Assembly (NCBI RefSeq): GCF_010548375.1 | Contig: NZ_JAAGLY010000004.1 | Location: 310,001-374,000 of the forward strand | DNA length: 64,000 bases | Direction of reading: 5' to 3' | DNA from: Streptomyces sp. SID13726 | Lineage (GTDB): Bacteria; Actinomycetota; Actinomycetes; Streptomycetales; Streptomycetaceae | Shown here: piece after piece, positions 14,461-23,326 of the stretch | How the letters are laid out: every line of letters begins with the position of its first letter | Position numbering within the stretch: the stretch's first letter is position 1 | The notes under the pieces: model-generated | The model's input: the letters and a program-made list of their open reading frames with translations, nothing else | Databases searched by the model: none | What the model was told of the DNA's origin: nothing | Translations under genes and position numbers: made by a program

Positions 14461-17406
14461 TCAGCCGGTCACCTGGTAAGTGGCCGATGCCTGCTCGTAC
14501 AGCCGGGTCACCTCGTCGCGTTCGGCTTCCGGACCGCGCACCTGCACCACGTGGTACTTCCCGCCGATCAGGATCGCGAGGTTGCGCACATACAGCTCGC
14601 GCCCCTCGGAGTCGGTCCAGGTGAACTGTCCCTCGGCCATCGCCCGGGTGCCCACCTGGATCGACTTCAGCCCGGTGGCGGTGGCCCAGCTGGAGTCCCG
14701 GTAGGGCTGGAGCTCGGGCTCCTTCTCGCGCTGGTAGACCATCGGATCGCTGCCGTCGACGGCCGCGGTGTCCCGCCCGGGTACGACGATCAGCTCGAAA
14801 CTGCCCTGCGCGTACACGACCTGGCCCTGGCCGTTCCTCGGGGTGCGGTCCCAGCCCTTCGCCACGGCGACCTTGAAGCCCTCGGCGTCCGTGCGCAGGG
14901 TGAAGCCGTCGGCGACCTCGGGCCCGGCGGTCTGGGTCTCGGCGGCGCCGCTGGAGGACCTGGACGGCTCGGGGGTGGTCTGCTCGGGGCGCGGCTCGCT
15001 GCCGCCGGCCTCGCCGCTCGGCTCCGGGCTCTGCGCCGGACCTGCCTGGCTGGTGGAACCGGTCTCCTTCGCGGAGCCCTTGTCGTCGGCGTCCGACTTC
15101 GGCATGAAGTACATGGCGTACGCGATCGCCGCGGCCATCATCAGCAGGACGAGCAGCAGCAGGGTGCGGCCCAGGCGGCGGGGTGAGGGGGCGGCCTCCT
15201 CCCGGGCGCGCTTGTGCCGTCCGTGCGCACTGGTCGCGGGCAGCCCGGCGCGCCGTCTGCGCACCAGCTCGCCGCGGCGCCGGATGATCGGCAGCCGGCT
15301 CGCGTCGACCGGCGGCGCGGCGACGACATGCGCACCGGCCTCCGGCTCCGGCGCGGACCGCACCAGCGACCGCAGCCAGCCCCGCAGCTCCTCGAACTCC
15401 AGCCGCTCGGTCGGGTCCTGCCGCAGCAACGACTCCACGACCGGCCGCAGCGGCCCGCACTCCTCCGCGAACGCGGGCGGCTCGGCACACACCAGCTGCA
15501 CCAGCTCGGCGGTCGACTCCTCGGGATACGGCGCGTGCCCCTGCACGGCCCGGAACAGCAGGGCCCCGAGCGCCCACAGATCGGTGGCCGGCCCGATCGG
15601 CGCGGCCAGCTGCCAGTTCTCGTGCACCGGCCCGGCCTGCTCCGGCGCCCACCGCTCGGTGACGGGCCCCACCACGGCCATCCGAGCCTGCCGGGCCCGC
15701 TCGGCGGCGAGCGCGGTGGCGGGCCCACGACGAGCGGGCACCGGCCCGGCGGGGGCGAGCTCGTCCCACCGGGTGGGAGCACCCGAAGCCCTCCCGCCGT
15801 CGGAACCCTGACCGAGCGACGGCACGGGCCCACCGGGCGCCCTGTGCGCGTCCGGGGCCCCACCGAATCCACGACCGTCCGTACCGGCCCCCTGCCCGAG
15901 GGACGGCACGGTCCCACCGGGCGCCCTGGGCGCGTCCGGGACCCCGGCATAACCCACCGCGTCCTGCCCGGCGCCCGGCGCCTGTCCGAGGGGCGGCACG
16001 GGCACGCCCGGTGCCCCGCCGAACCCGGGGCCCGCGAGGCGCCCGTCACCCGCGCCGCCGCGATCCGCCGAGGGCGGCAACGCCGTACGCCCCTGCTCGG
16101 CCTGGCCCAGATCCGCCACCCCGGCCCGCGGCGCGGCACCGTGCCAGGAGGTCGGCCGCACTCCGTAGGGGTCGGCTATCTGACCCGGCGGCACGGCACC
16201 GGGTACGTGCTCGACGCCGTTCGCCCCCGCCGGATAGGGCGGCTGCGCCACACCGTTGCCCGCCGGATACGGCGACTGCGCCACGCCCTTCGCCGGTGGG
16301 AAGGGCGATTCCGTCGCGCCGTTCACCGAGGGGAAGGGTGCCGTCGCCCCGTTCGCCTGTACGGCCGGGTCGTCGCCGTAGGTGCGCGCGGCGGGGTCGT
16401 TCTCCGGGGCCGGGCGGGCTCCGGGGAGGGCCGCTCGGCCGTTCTGCGCCTCCTGGACCCGGGCCGCGGCCCGCGCGCCCGCGCGATACGCGGCGATGGC
16501 CCCTGCCCGCGCCGCGCGGATGTCCGTACCGCCGTCGGCCTCCCGCCGGACGAGCGCGCCGGAGGGGGCGGCCGCCCCGTTCCCCGTCTCCACCCCGGCG
16601 CTGGGCAGCCCACGGGCCTCCCGAGCCTCGATGGCGGCCCGCCGGGCGGCCTCGGGATCCTCCGCCCCGAATCCGGCCGCACCACCTGCTCCGGCCCCGA
16701 CAGCCGTGGGTCCACCGGCACCACCGGGTCCACCGTCATCCGACCCGGCGCCGAACTCCCCGCCCTCAGAGCCCCATTCGCCCGCCTCCACCGGCACCGG
16801 GTCGTAACCGCACAGTGCCTCCTCGGCCGCGCCCACCGCGAGGCCGGTCAGCATCACCCGGCCGTCGTCGCAGACGAGCACCGTCCGAGCGGTGATGTTG
16901 CGGTGCACCCAGCCATGCGCGTGCAGCACCCGCAGCGCCGTGAGGACGTCGGAGGCGACCTCGGCCGCCCGGTACGGCGTCAGCGGCTTCTCCGCGAGCA
17001 GCGCCGCCAGTGGCCGCGCGGCCACCAACTCGCTGACGACCCACAGCGAACCGCCCTCGGCGAACACGTCGAAGACCTGGTCGAGCCGGGGGTGGTCGGG
17101 AATACGAGCGGCGGCCTGAGCGGCCTCGACGGCCCGTCGCACGGCCGGTTCCGTGGGCCGACGGGCGCCGTTCCGTCCCGAACTCCGGCGCGCGCCCTGG
17201 GGGTTCCGGGCCGTGAACCCGTCCGGCAGCCCCTCCGCGTCGAGCACCTCCGCCTCGACGACCTCGGGCAACGGAACCTGCCTGACCAGGACTTCCTGCC
17301 CGCTGTAGGTGTCGAAGGCGCGGGTCTCCTTCAGTTCGTACTCGTCGGACGGAGGCAGCGGCAGGCGGTAGCGGTCGGCGAGTACCCGACCCGCATAGTC
17401 GTCCAC
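14461..17406 (-). CDS. Pseudokinase receptor with huge activation-segment insertion
   Basis: A 981-aa kinase-fold membrane protein that has lost the catalytic residues. The usual VAIK lysine is Arg 42 (VLVRQVPLP), HRD reads HRN (168-170) and DFG reads TGLA (187-190). The N-lobe and catalytic-loop half ends near residue 200. The C-lobe resumes near 586 with WAPE and DLWALGALLFRA (609-620), so about 385 Gly/Ala/Pro-rich residues sit where the activation loop should be, including APGGTVPSLGQG repeats. A span (748-767) and an outside domain (EGFKVAVAKGWDR) follow. The GTG at 17406 has gggagg upstream. By family logic it is likely a scaffold or allosteric partner of neighbouring kinases; that is inference. 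Confidence 0.88.
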   Translation of the reverse strand: MDDYAGRVLADRYRLPLPPSDEYELKETRAFDTYSGQEVLVRQVPLPEVVEAEVLDAEGLPDGFTARNPQGARRSSGRNGARRPTEPAVRRAVEAAQAAARIPDHPRLDQVFDVFAEGGSLWVVSELVAARPLAALLAEKPLTPYRAAEVASDVLTALRVLHAHGWVHRNITARTVLVCDDGRVMLTGLAVGAAEEALCGYDPVPVEAGEWGSEGGEFGAGSDDGGPGGAGGPTAVGAGAGGAAGFGAEDPEAARRAAIEAREARGLPSAGVETGNGAAAPSGALVRREADGGTDIRAARAGAIAAYRAGARAAARVQEAQNGRAALPGARPAPENDPAARTYGDDPAVQANGATAPFPSVNGATESPFPPAKGVAQSPYPAGNGVAQPPYPAGANGVEHVPGAVPPGQIADPYGVRPTSWHGAAPRAGVADLGQAEQGRTALPPSADRGGAGDGRLAGPGFGGAPGVPVPPLGQAPGAGQDAVGYAGVPDAPRAPGGTVPSLGQGAGTDGRGFGGAPDAHRAPGGPVPSLGQGSDGGRASGAPTRWDELAPAGPVPARRGPATALAAERARQARMAVVGPVTERWAPEQAGPVHENWQLAAPIGPATDLWALGALLFRAVQGHAPYPEESTAELVQLVCAEPPAFAEECGPLRPVVESLLRQDPTERLEFEELRGWLRSLVRSAPEPEAGAHVVAAPPVDASRLPIIRRRGELVRRRRAGLPATSAHGRHKRAREEAAPSPRRLGRTLLLLVLLMMAAAIAYAMYFMPKSDADDKGSAKETGSTSQAGPAQSPEPSGEAGGSEPRPEQTTPEPSRSSSGAAETQTAGPEVADGFTLRTDAEGFKVAVAKGWDRTPRNGQGQVVYAQGSFELIVVPGRDTAAVDGSDPMVYQREKEPELQPYRDSSWATATGLKSIQVGTRAMAEGQFTWTDSEGRELYVRNLAILIGGKYHVVQVRGPEAERDEVTRLYEQASATYQVTG

Positions 17407-17580
17407 GTTGCCTCCCTCGGCCGCCCGGTCGGTCAATTCCGTTCGCCTCACGGCCCGTTCCGTACCCGCACCTGGATGCGGACGGTCCGCAAACACTCAC
17501 GATACGTGCCGGAGGCAACCCGCAAAGAGGGGATTCCAGATCTCACGGCCCAAACACAGGACCGCTCACCGAACCGCCCG

Positions 17581-19833
17581 TCACGACTTCGGTTCGAAGG
17601 TACGAGCGAGCGTCTGCCATGTGTCCTCGCGCAGCTCACTGCCCCAGTTCGCGGCTTTCGCCGTGTACATCAACGCATATCCGAGTTGGTCGCCGACGAC
17701 GAATCCCCGGTCGATCGTCCGGTACTTCGTCCCGCTCTCCACATAGGTGAACTCCCAGTCGGCCGTGTTCCAGCCGCGGTAGCTCACCTTCTCTATTCGG
17801 ATCTTCTGGTACTGGGAACGCTGCATTCCGCGCTCCTGGTTCCTCCAGTCCGCCACCGGGTCGCCCTTCGGCTCGGACGTCCAGGCCACGAGCAGCCGCT
17901 GCCCGTCGGGCCCGGTGAACCGGTCGCCCGCCGAACTGCTGGTCTGGAACTTCCAGCCCTTCGGCAGCCCGATGGAGTACCCCTGGCCCCCCTTGTACGT
18001 CGAGGCCACCGCGCTGTCGCCGGAGGAACCGCCCGAACCGGAGGAACCCTCCGAACTCTCGCCGCTCTCCTGGGCACTCGGCGTGTTCTCCGCGGCCCCC
18101 GACCCCGTCTCCGCCGAGGCGGACCCGGTCGCGGCCCCGTCGGTCCGGGTGCCGCCGCTCTCGTCCTCCTTGGTGTCGGCACTGGAGCTCGCGCCCGCCG
18201 TCACCTTGGTGCCACCGCCCTTCGCCCCGTCGGTGTCGTCGTCCCCGCCGAGCGTGAGGGCCAGCACGGTCCCGATGACCGCGAGCACCACGACCACCGC
18301 GATGATCACCAGCGTCCGCCGCGGCACCACGTCGGTCAACGGCGCCCTCGGCACCGGCCTCGGCGCCATGTCCGGCGGCGGCGTCATCACGGGCCACCCC
18401 GAACTCCGGCCGCCCGCAACCGCGTCGGACTGCCGCGTCTGCCCGTCCCGGACACCGGCGTCCCCACCCGAGCCCGAGGCCGACGCACTCGCCGCGCCCT
18501 TGCCCGGAGAGGCCGGAGCCGCCTTGGGAGCCGGTACGGCCTTGGCGGCAGGCGCGGCCGGGGCACCCGAGGCACCCGGGGCCGCCTTGGGAGCCGACGC
18601 CGAGGAGGACGGCGCAGCGGACGGCGAACTCGGCGCAGCCGAAGAAGCTGACGCGGACGAAGAGGCAGGCGCCGACGAGGAGGCCGGAGCGGCGGACGCA
18701 CCCCGGGAGGCCTTCGCCACCGGAGCCGCCTCGGAGGCCTGCGCGGGCACCTTCCCGGCACCCGAACCCGCCGCACCGCCCCCGGACTTGGCCCGGGCCG
18801 CAGCACCCGCCGAGGTCGCCGCCGCACCGGCCGCCTTGCGCACGGAACGCAGCGCCCCGCGCAGCCCCTCACCCTCACCACGCTTGCCACCGGACCCGCC
18901 GTCACGCTCCTCCGGCTGGGCCGGCAACGGCACCACCCGGGTCGCGTCCGGCGCCGGCTCCGGCTCGGCCTCCTTCGGCTCGGGCGCGTGGATCACCGCG
19001 CTGAGCATGGCCCGGGCACCGGCGTCGTCGAGCCGCAGGGCGGGGTCCTTGGTGAGCAGGCCGTAGATGACGTCCTTCAACGGCCCCGCGTTCTTCGGCT
19101 CCTCCAGCGACTCGGTCATCACCGCCGTGAGGGTCGCGATCGCGGACCCCTTGTCGTATGGAGGGGCGCCCTCGACCGCCGCGTACAGCAGCCCGCCGAG
19201 CGACCAGAGGTCCGCCGCGGGACCCGGCTTGTGCCCGCGGGCCCGCTCCGGGGAGATGTAGGAGGGGGCGCCGACGAGCATGCCGGTGGAGGTGATGGAC
19301 GGGTCGCCCTCGACCTGGGCGATGCCGAAGTCGGTGAGCACGACCCGGCCGTCCTCGGAGATCAGCACGTTGGACGGCTTCACGTCCCGGTGCAGGATGC
19401 CCTCGCGGTGCGCGGACCTGAGCACGTCGAGTATCGCGAGGCCCACCTCCGCGGCGCGCTTCGGCTCCAGCAGGCCGTCCTCGCGGATGACCTCGGCGAG
19501 CGACTTGCCCTCGACGAGCTCCATCACGATCCACGGCCGGTCGTCCTCGTCGACCACGTCGAACACGGTGACCGCGCTGTTGTTGCGGATCCGCGCGATC
19601 GCCTTGGCCTCACGCAGGGTGCGCGTGATCAGCCGGCGCTTCTCGTCCTCGTCGATGCTGGACGGGAACCGCAGTTCCTTGACGGCCACCGTCCTGCCCA
19701 GGGTCTCGTCCTCGGCGCGCCACACCGTGCCCATGCCTCCGCGGCCGAGCACTCCTCCCAGCCGGTACCGCCCGGCGAGGAGACGCTCGCTCTCGTTCTG
19801 CCGGGATGCTCCCGCCCGCTCCGCGTCCGACAT
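17581..19833 (-). CDS. Receptor Ser/Thr protein kinase 6 of the array
   Basis: A 750-aa membrane kinase, first of the minus-strand array. Intact motifs are GRGGMGTV, VAVK (Lys 52), HRDVKPSN (Asp 150), DFG (168-170) and SYISPE with STGMLVGAPS in the activation loop. A cytoplasmic Ala/Ser/Pro/Lys-rich linker of about 200 residues precedes the span (TLVIIAVVVVLAVIGTVLALTL). A Ser/Gly-rich stalk and an ectodomain starting YSIGLPKGWKF follow. The ATG at 19833 is selected because gagggg lies six bases upstream; a longer frame begins at 20046 but enters C-rich non-coding DNA. A kinase cluster in S. coelicolor that includes pkaI is linked to spore-wall synthesis; direct orthology is inferred from context. 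Confidence 0.9.
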   Translation of the reverse strand: MSDAERAGASRQNESERLLAGRYRLGGVLGRGGMGTVWRAEDETLGRTVAVKELRFPSSIDEDEKRRLITRTLREAKAIARIRNNSAVTVFDVVDEDDRPWIVMELVEGKSLAEVIREDGLLEPKRAAEVGLAILDVLRSAHREGILHRDVKPSNVLISEDGRVVLTDFGIAQVEGDPSITSTGMLVGAPSYISPERARGHKPGPAADLWSLGGLLYAAVEGAPPYDKGSAIATLTAVMTESLEEPKNAGPLKDVIYGLLTKDPALRLDDAGARAMLSAVIHAPEPKEAEPEPAPDATRVVPLPAQPEERDGGSGGKRGEGEGLRGALRSVRKAAGAAATSAGAAARAKSGGGAAGSGAGKVPAQASEAAPVAKASRGASAAPASSSAPASSSASASSAAPSSPSAAPSSSASAPKAAPGASGAPAAPAAKAVPAPKAAPASPGKGAASASASGSGGDAGVRDGQTRQSDAVAGGRSSGWPVMTPPPDMAPRPVPRAPLTDVVPRRTLVIIAVVVVLAVIGTVLALTLGGDDDTDGAKGGGTKVTAGASSSADTKEDESGGTRTDGAATGSASAETGSGAAENTPSAQESGESSEGSSGSGGSSGDSAVASTYKGGQGYSIGLPKGWKFQTSSSAGDRFTGPDGQRLLVAWTSEPKGDPVADWRNQERGMQRSQYQKIRIEKVSYRGWNTADWEFTYVESGTKYRTIDRGFVVGDQLGYALMYTAKAANWGSELREDTWQTLARTFEPKS

Positions 19834-20126
19834 GCGTCCCCTCATGAACCCGCCCTGACAGAGCCTCCATTGTCCCTCACCCGACAAGTGCCCGACGCCC
19901 AGGGTGCCCCTGACTCCGCCTCCCCCACGGCACGCCCCCACCGACATCGACACAACACCCCCGCCCGACCCACACCACCCCCGCCCACACACCTCCCACC
20001 GACCCACGCCGCACCTCAACTCACAGCTCCAGCCGACCCACGACACCCCTCACCCCACACTCCCCGGCCCGCCCAAACCCCCACCCCCGCAACCCGGCAT
20101 GATGACCCCGACAAGGAAGGACCCCG
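19834..20126. other. C-rich divergent intergenic region
   Basis: Between the divergent kinase 6 and serine hydrolase genes. About 19900-20100 is a strongly strand-asymmetric ccacc/accc-rich tract without a credible gene. Promoters of both genes must lie here, but no clear -10/-35 pair stands out. Confidence 0.5.
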
Positions 20127-21194
20127 ATGCCACCGTTGAGGACCCTCCTGGCCCTCCCCGTGTCCCTCGCGCTGCTCGCCCTGGCCCCCGTCACCTCCAC
20201 CACACACGGCACCCCGCCCGCGGACGCCCTCCTCCCCCACCTGGTCACTCAGGGCGAGGCCCCCGCCGCCGCGCTGCTCGCCCGGGAGGAGACCGGTGAG
20301 CAGACCGGTGAGGAGACCGGCGCGCGTTACGCCGAGGCGGGCCCGGGAATCGCCCGCGCCGACCACTTCCGCGCCGGCAGCATCACCAAGACGTTCATCG
20401 CGACCGTCGTCCTCCAACTGGCCGCCGAACACCGGCTGAAGCTGTCGGACACCGTGGAGCGGCACCTGCCCGGTCTGGTGCGTGGAGCGGGCGGCGACGG
20501 CCGCGCGCTGACCCTGCGCGCCCTGCTCACCCACACCAGCGGTCTGCCCGACTTCACCGCGGACACCCGGGGCCTGGTTCCCCTCACCCCCGTTCAAGCC
20601 GTCCGTATCGCCCTCACCCACCCTCCGGCCGACCCCGGCCGCTACTCCTACTCCAACACCAACTACGTCGTACTCGGCATGGTGATCCAGCAGGTCACCG
20701 GTCACTCCTACGCCACCGAGGCCGAGCGTCGGATCATCGCTCCCCTGCGCCTGACGGGCACCTCCTTCCCTGGCTCGCGCACCTCTCTCCCCGCCCCGCA
20801 CGGCCGCACCTACTCCGCCGACGGAACCGACGTCACCGCGCTCGACCCACGGGTGGCCGGAGCCGCGGGCGAGCTGGTGACCACGCTCGCCGACCTGGAC
20901 CGCTTCTACGCGGCGCTGCTCGGCGGGCGGCTGCTGTCCTCGCGCTGGCTGCGCGAGATGACGGACACCCGCACCGCACACGGCCTGTACGGCATGGGGC
21001 TGTTCCCGGTGAAGCTGCCGTGCGGCACGACGGTGTGGGGGCACAACGGCCGCATCACCGGCAGCTACGTGCGCACCGCAGCCACGGTCGGCGGCCGTCG
21101 CGTCCTCACCTTCCGCGTGAACACGACGGACATCGCAGACCCCGACCTCGAACCGGCCCTGCTCGCCGCCGAGTTCTGCCCCCGCACCTCGTAG
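20127..21194 (+). CDS. Secreted serine hydrolase (class C beta-lactamase fold)
   Basis: A 355-aa exported serine hydrolase or D-Ala-D-Ala carboxypeptidase-type protein. A Sec signal peptide (1-26) is followed by the penicillin-binding fold. The SxxK motif is SITK (Ser 85, Lys 88), the YxN motif is YSN (174-176), and HNG near residue 300 replaces KTG as usual in this family. LTHTSGLPDF is the typical class C/peptidase S12 signature. Residues 55-66 carry EETGEQTGEETG, a short repeat between signal peptide and core. The ATG has aaggaagga upstream. The natural substrate (peptidoglycan stem peptide, D-amino-acid peptide or ester) cannot be told. Confidence 0.88.
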   Translation: MPPLRTLLALPVSLALLALAPVTSTTHGTPPADALLPHLVTQGEAPAAALLAREETGEQTGEETGARYAEAGPGIARADHFRAGSITKTFIATVVLQLAAEHRLKLSDTVERHLPGLVRGAGGDGRALTLRALLTHTSGLPDFTADTRGLVPLTPVQAVRIALTHPPADPGRYSYSNTNYVVLGMVIQQVTGHSYATEAERRIIAPLRLTGTSFPGSRTSLPAPHGRTYSADGTDVTALDPRVAGAAGELVTTLADLDRFYAALLGGRLLSSRWLREMTDTRTAHGLYGMGLFPVKLPCGTTVWGHNGRITGSYVRTAATVGGRRVLTFRVNTTDIADPDLEPALLAAEFCPRTS

Positions 21195-21332
21195 AACGAC
21201 CGGGCCCCGAACGAAGATCCCACCTCACAACACTCGTTCGAGTGACGCTGACCGACCCCGCCACTGCCCGACCCCGACGCCGGCGCATCCCAACCGACGC
21301 CGACGCCGACACCGACCAACGCCAACCCCGAC

Positions 21333-23039
21333 CTACAACGGCACGATGTCCGGCGCCCCCAACCGCGCCGCATCCGCCGTCAGATCATCCGGCTGCCGCT
21401 GCGACTCCCGCTCCGCCTCCACCCGCTTCTCGTAGTGCTGGACCTCGCGCTCGATCTGGTCCTTGTCCCAGCCCAGCACCGGCGCCATCAGCTCGGCGGC
21501 CTCGCGGGCGGACCGCACGCCCCGGTCGAAGGTCTCGATGGAGATGCGGGTGCGCCGGGTCAGCACGTCGTCCAGGTGCCGCGCGCCCTCGTGCGAGGCG
21601 GCGTACACGATCTCGGCGCGCAGATAGTCGTCGGCGGCCGGCATCGGTTCGCCCAACGACGCGTCGGAGGCGATGAGTTCGAGGACCTCCTCCGCAAGGG
21701 CGCCGTACCGATTCAGCAGGTGCTCGACCCGGACGACATGGAGCCCGGTGCGGGCCGCGATGCGCGCCCGCGCGTTCCACAGCGCCCGGTACCCCTCGGC
21801 GCCGAGCAGCGGCACGTCCTCGGTGACGCACTCGGCGACCCGTACGTCGAGCGCGTGGACGGCCTCGTCGACGGCGTCCTTGGCCATGACCCGGTACGTC
21901 GTGTACTTGCCGCCCGCCACGACGACCAGCCCCGGCACCGGATGCGCCACGGTGTGCTCGCGGGACAGCTTGCTGGTGGCGTCCGACTCCCCGGCGAGCA
22001 GCGGCCGTAGACCCGCGTACACGCCCTGCACGTCGTCCCGGGTCAGCGGCACCGCGAGCACCGAGTTGACGTGTTCCAGCAGGTAGTCGATGTCGGCGCT
22101 GGAGGCGGCCGGGTGGGCCTTGTCGAGGTCCCAGTCGGTGTCGGTGGTGCCGATGATCCAGTGCCGACCCCAGGGGATGACGAACAGCACGGACTTCTCG
22201 GTGCGCAGGATCAGCCCGGTCGAGGAGTTGATGCGGTCCTTGGGCACGACGAGGTGGATGCCCTTGGAGGCGCGGACGTGGAACTGCCCGCGCTCGCCGA
22301 CCATCGCCTGGGTGTCGTCGGTCCACACGCCGGTCGCGTTGACGACCTGCTTGGCGCGGATCTCGTACTCCCCGCCCGCCTCGACGTCCTGCACGCGCGC
22401 CCCGACCACCCGCTCGCCCTCGCGCAGGAACCCGGTCACGCGCGCGCGGTTGGCGGTCTTGGCGCCGTAGGCGGTCGCGGTGCGCACGAGGGTGGCCACG
22501 AAGCGGGCGTCGTCCATCTGGGCGTCGTAGTACTGAAGGGCCCCGACGAGCGCGTCCTTCCGCAAGGCGGGTGCCACCCGCAGGGCGTGACGGTGGCTCA
22601 GGTGCCGGTGCGTGGGCAGGCCCCGGCCGTGTCCGCGGGCCATCGACATCGCGTCGTAGAGCGCGACGCCCGAGCCGGCGTACAGGCGCTCCCAGCCCTT
22701 GTGCTGCAAGGGGTACAGGAAGGGCACGGGCTTCACGAGGTGCGGGGCGAGCCGTTCGAGCAGCAGCCCTCGCTCCTTCAACGCCTCGCGTACGAGGGCG
22801 AAGTCGAGCATCTCCAGATAGCGCAGGCCACCGTGGATCAGCTTGCTGGAGCGGCTGGAGGTGCCCGACGCCCAGTCCCGCGCCTCGACCAGGCCCACGG
22901 ACAGGCCCCGGGTCACCGCGTCGAGCGCGGTGCCCGCACCGACCACGCCGGCGCCCACCACCAGCACGTCCAGTTCACGCTCGGCCATCGCCGCGAGCGA
23001 CTCGGCTCGCTGCGCCGGTCCCAGTGTCGCTGTCCTCAC
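21333..23039 (-). CDS. glpD: Glycerol-3-phosphate dehydrogenase
   Basis: A 568-aa FAD-dependent glycerol-3-phosphate dehydrogenase, oxidising sn-glycerol 3-phosphate to dihydroxyacetone phosphate and passing electrons to quinones at the membrane. The FAD motif VLVVGAGVVGAG is near residue 30. It is followed by the family signatures SSRSSKLIHGGLRYLE and GGKYTTYR and a C-terminal DAO-associated helical domain. Two adjacent GTG codons (23042 and 23039) follow gggaggca; the second gives better spacing. The gene is transcribed away from the nucleotide-sugar dehydrogenase homologue. No glycerol transporter or kinase gene is adjacent. Confidence 0.93.
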   Translation of the reverse strand: MRTATLGPAQRAESLAAMAERELDVLVVGAGVVGAGTALDAVTRGLSVGLVEARDWASGTSSRSSKLIHGGLRYLEMLDFALVREALKERGLLLERLAPHLVKPVPFLYPLQHKGWERLYAGSGVALYDAMSMARGHGRGLPTHRHLSHRHALRVAPALRKDALVGALQYYDAQMDDARFVATLVRTATAYGAKTANRARVTGFLREGERVVGARVQDVEAGGEYEIRAKQVVNATGVWTDDTQAMVGERGQFHVRASKGIHLVVPKDRINSSTGLILRTEKSVLFVIPWGRHWIIGTTDTDWDLDKAHPAASSADIDYLLEHVNSVLAVPLTRDDVQGVYAGLRPLLAGESDATSKLSREHTVAHPVPGLVVVAGGKYTTYRVMAKDAVDEAVHALDVRVAECVTEDVPLLGAEGYRALWNARARIAARTGLHVVRVEHLLNRYGALAEEVLELIASDASLGEPMPAADDYLRAEIVYAASHEGARHLDDVLTRRTRISIETFDRGVRSAREAAELMAPVLGWDKDQIEREVQHYEKRVEAERESQRQPDDLTADAARLGAPDIVPL

Positions 23040-23326
23040 CACTGCCTCCCGCTGTCGGTCACGCCGGTCTCACACGCGTCCCGCCCCTGCCCAAAGTCTG
23101 ACCGGCCCGCACGACTTCAGCCACCAGTCGCCCCCAGCCTGTGGACAACTTTCACTGCCGCGTACCCCGAAGGCCACACGGGATCACCGGCCCCACCCGA
23201 AGACACACGGAATCAATCCCGTATTTCGGTCATATTTACTCCTAGTCTGACATTGCGCTCGCTCGTCCAGTCCACAGGGCTTGCGCACCTGTCCCGCTTC
23301 GGCTACTGGGAAGGACGGCCCACGCC

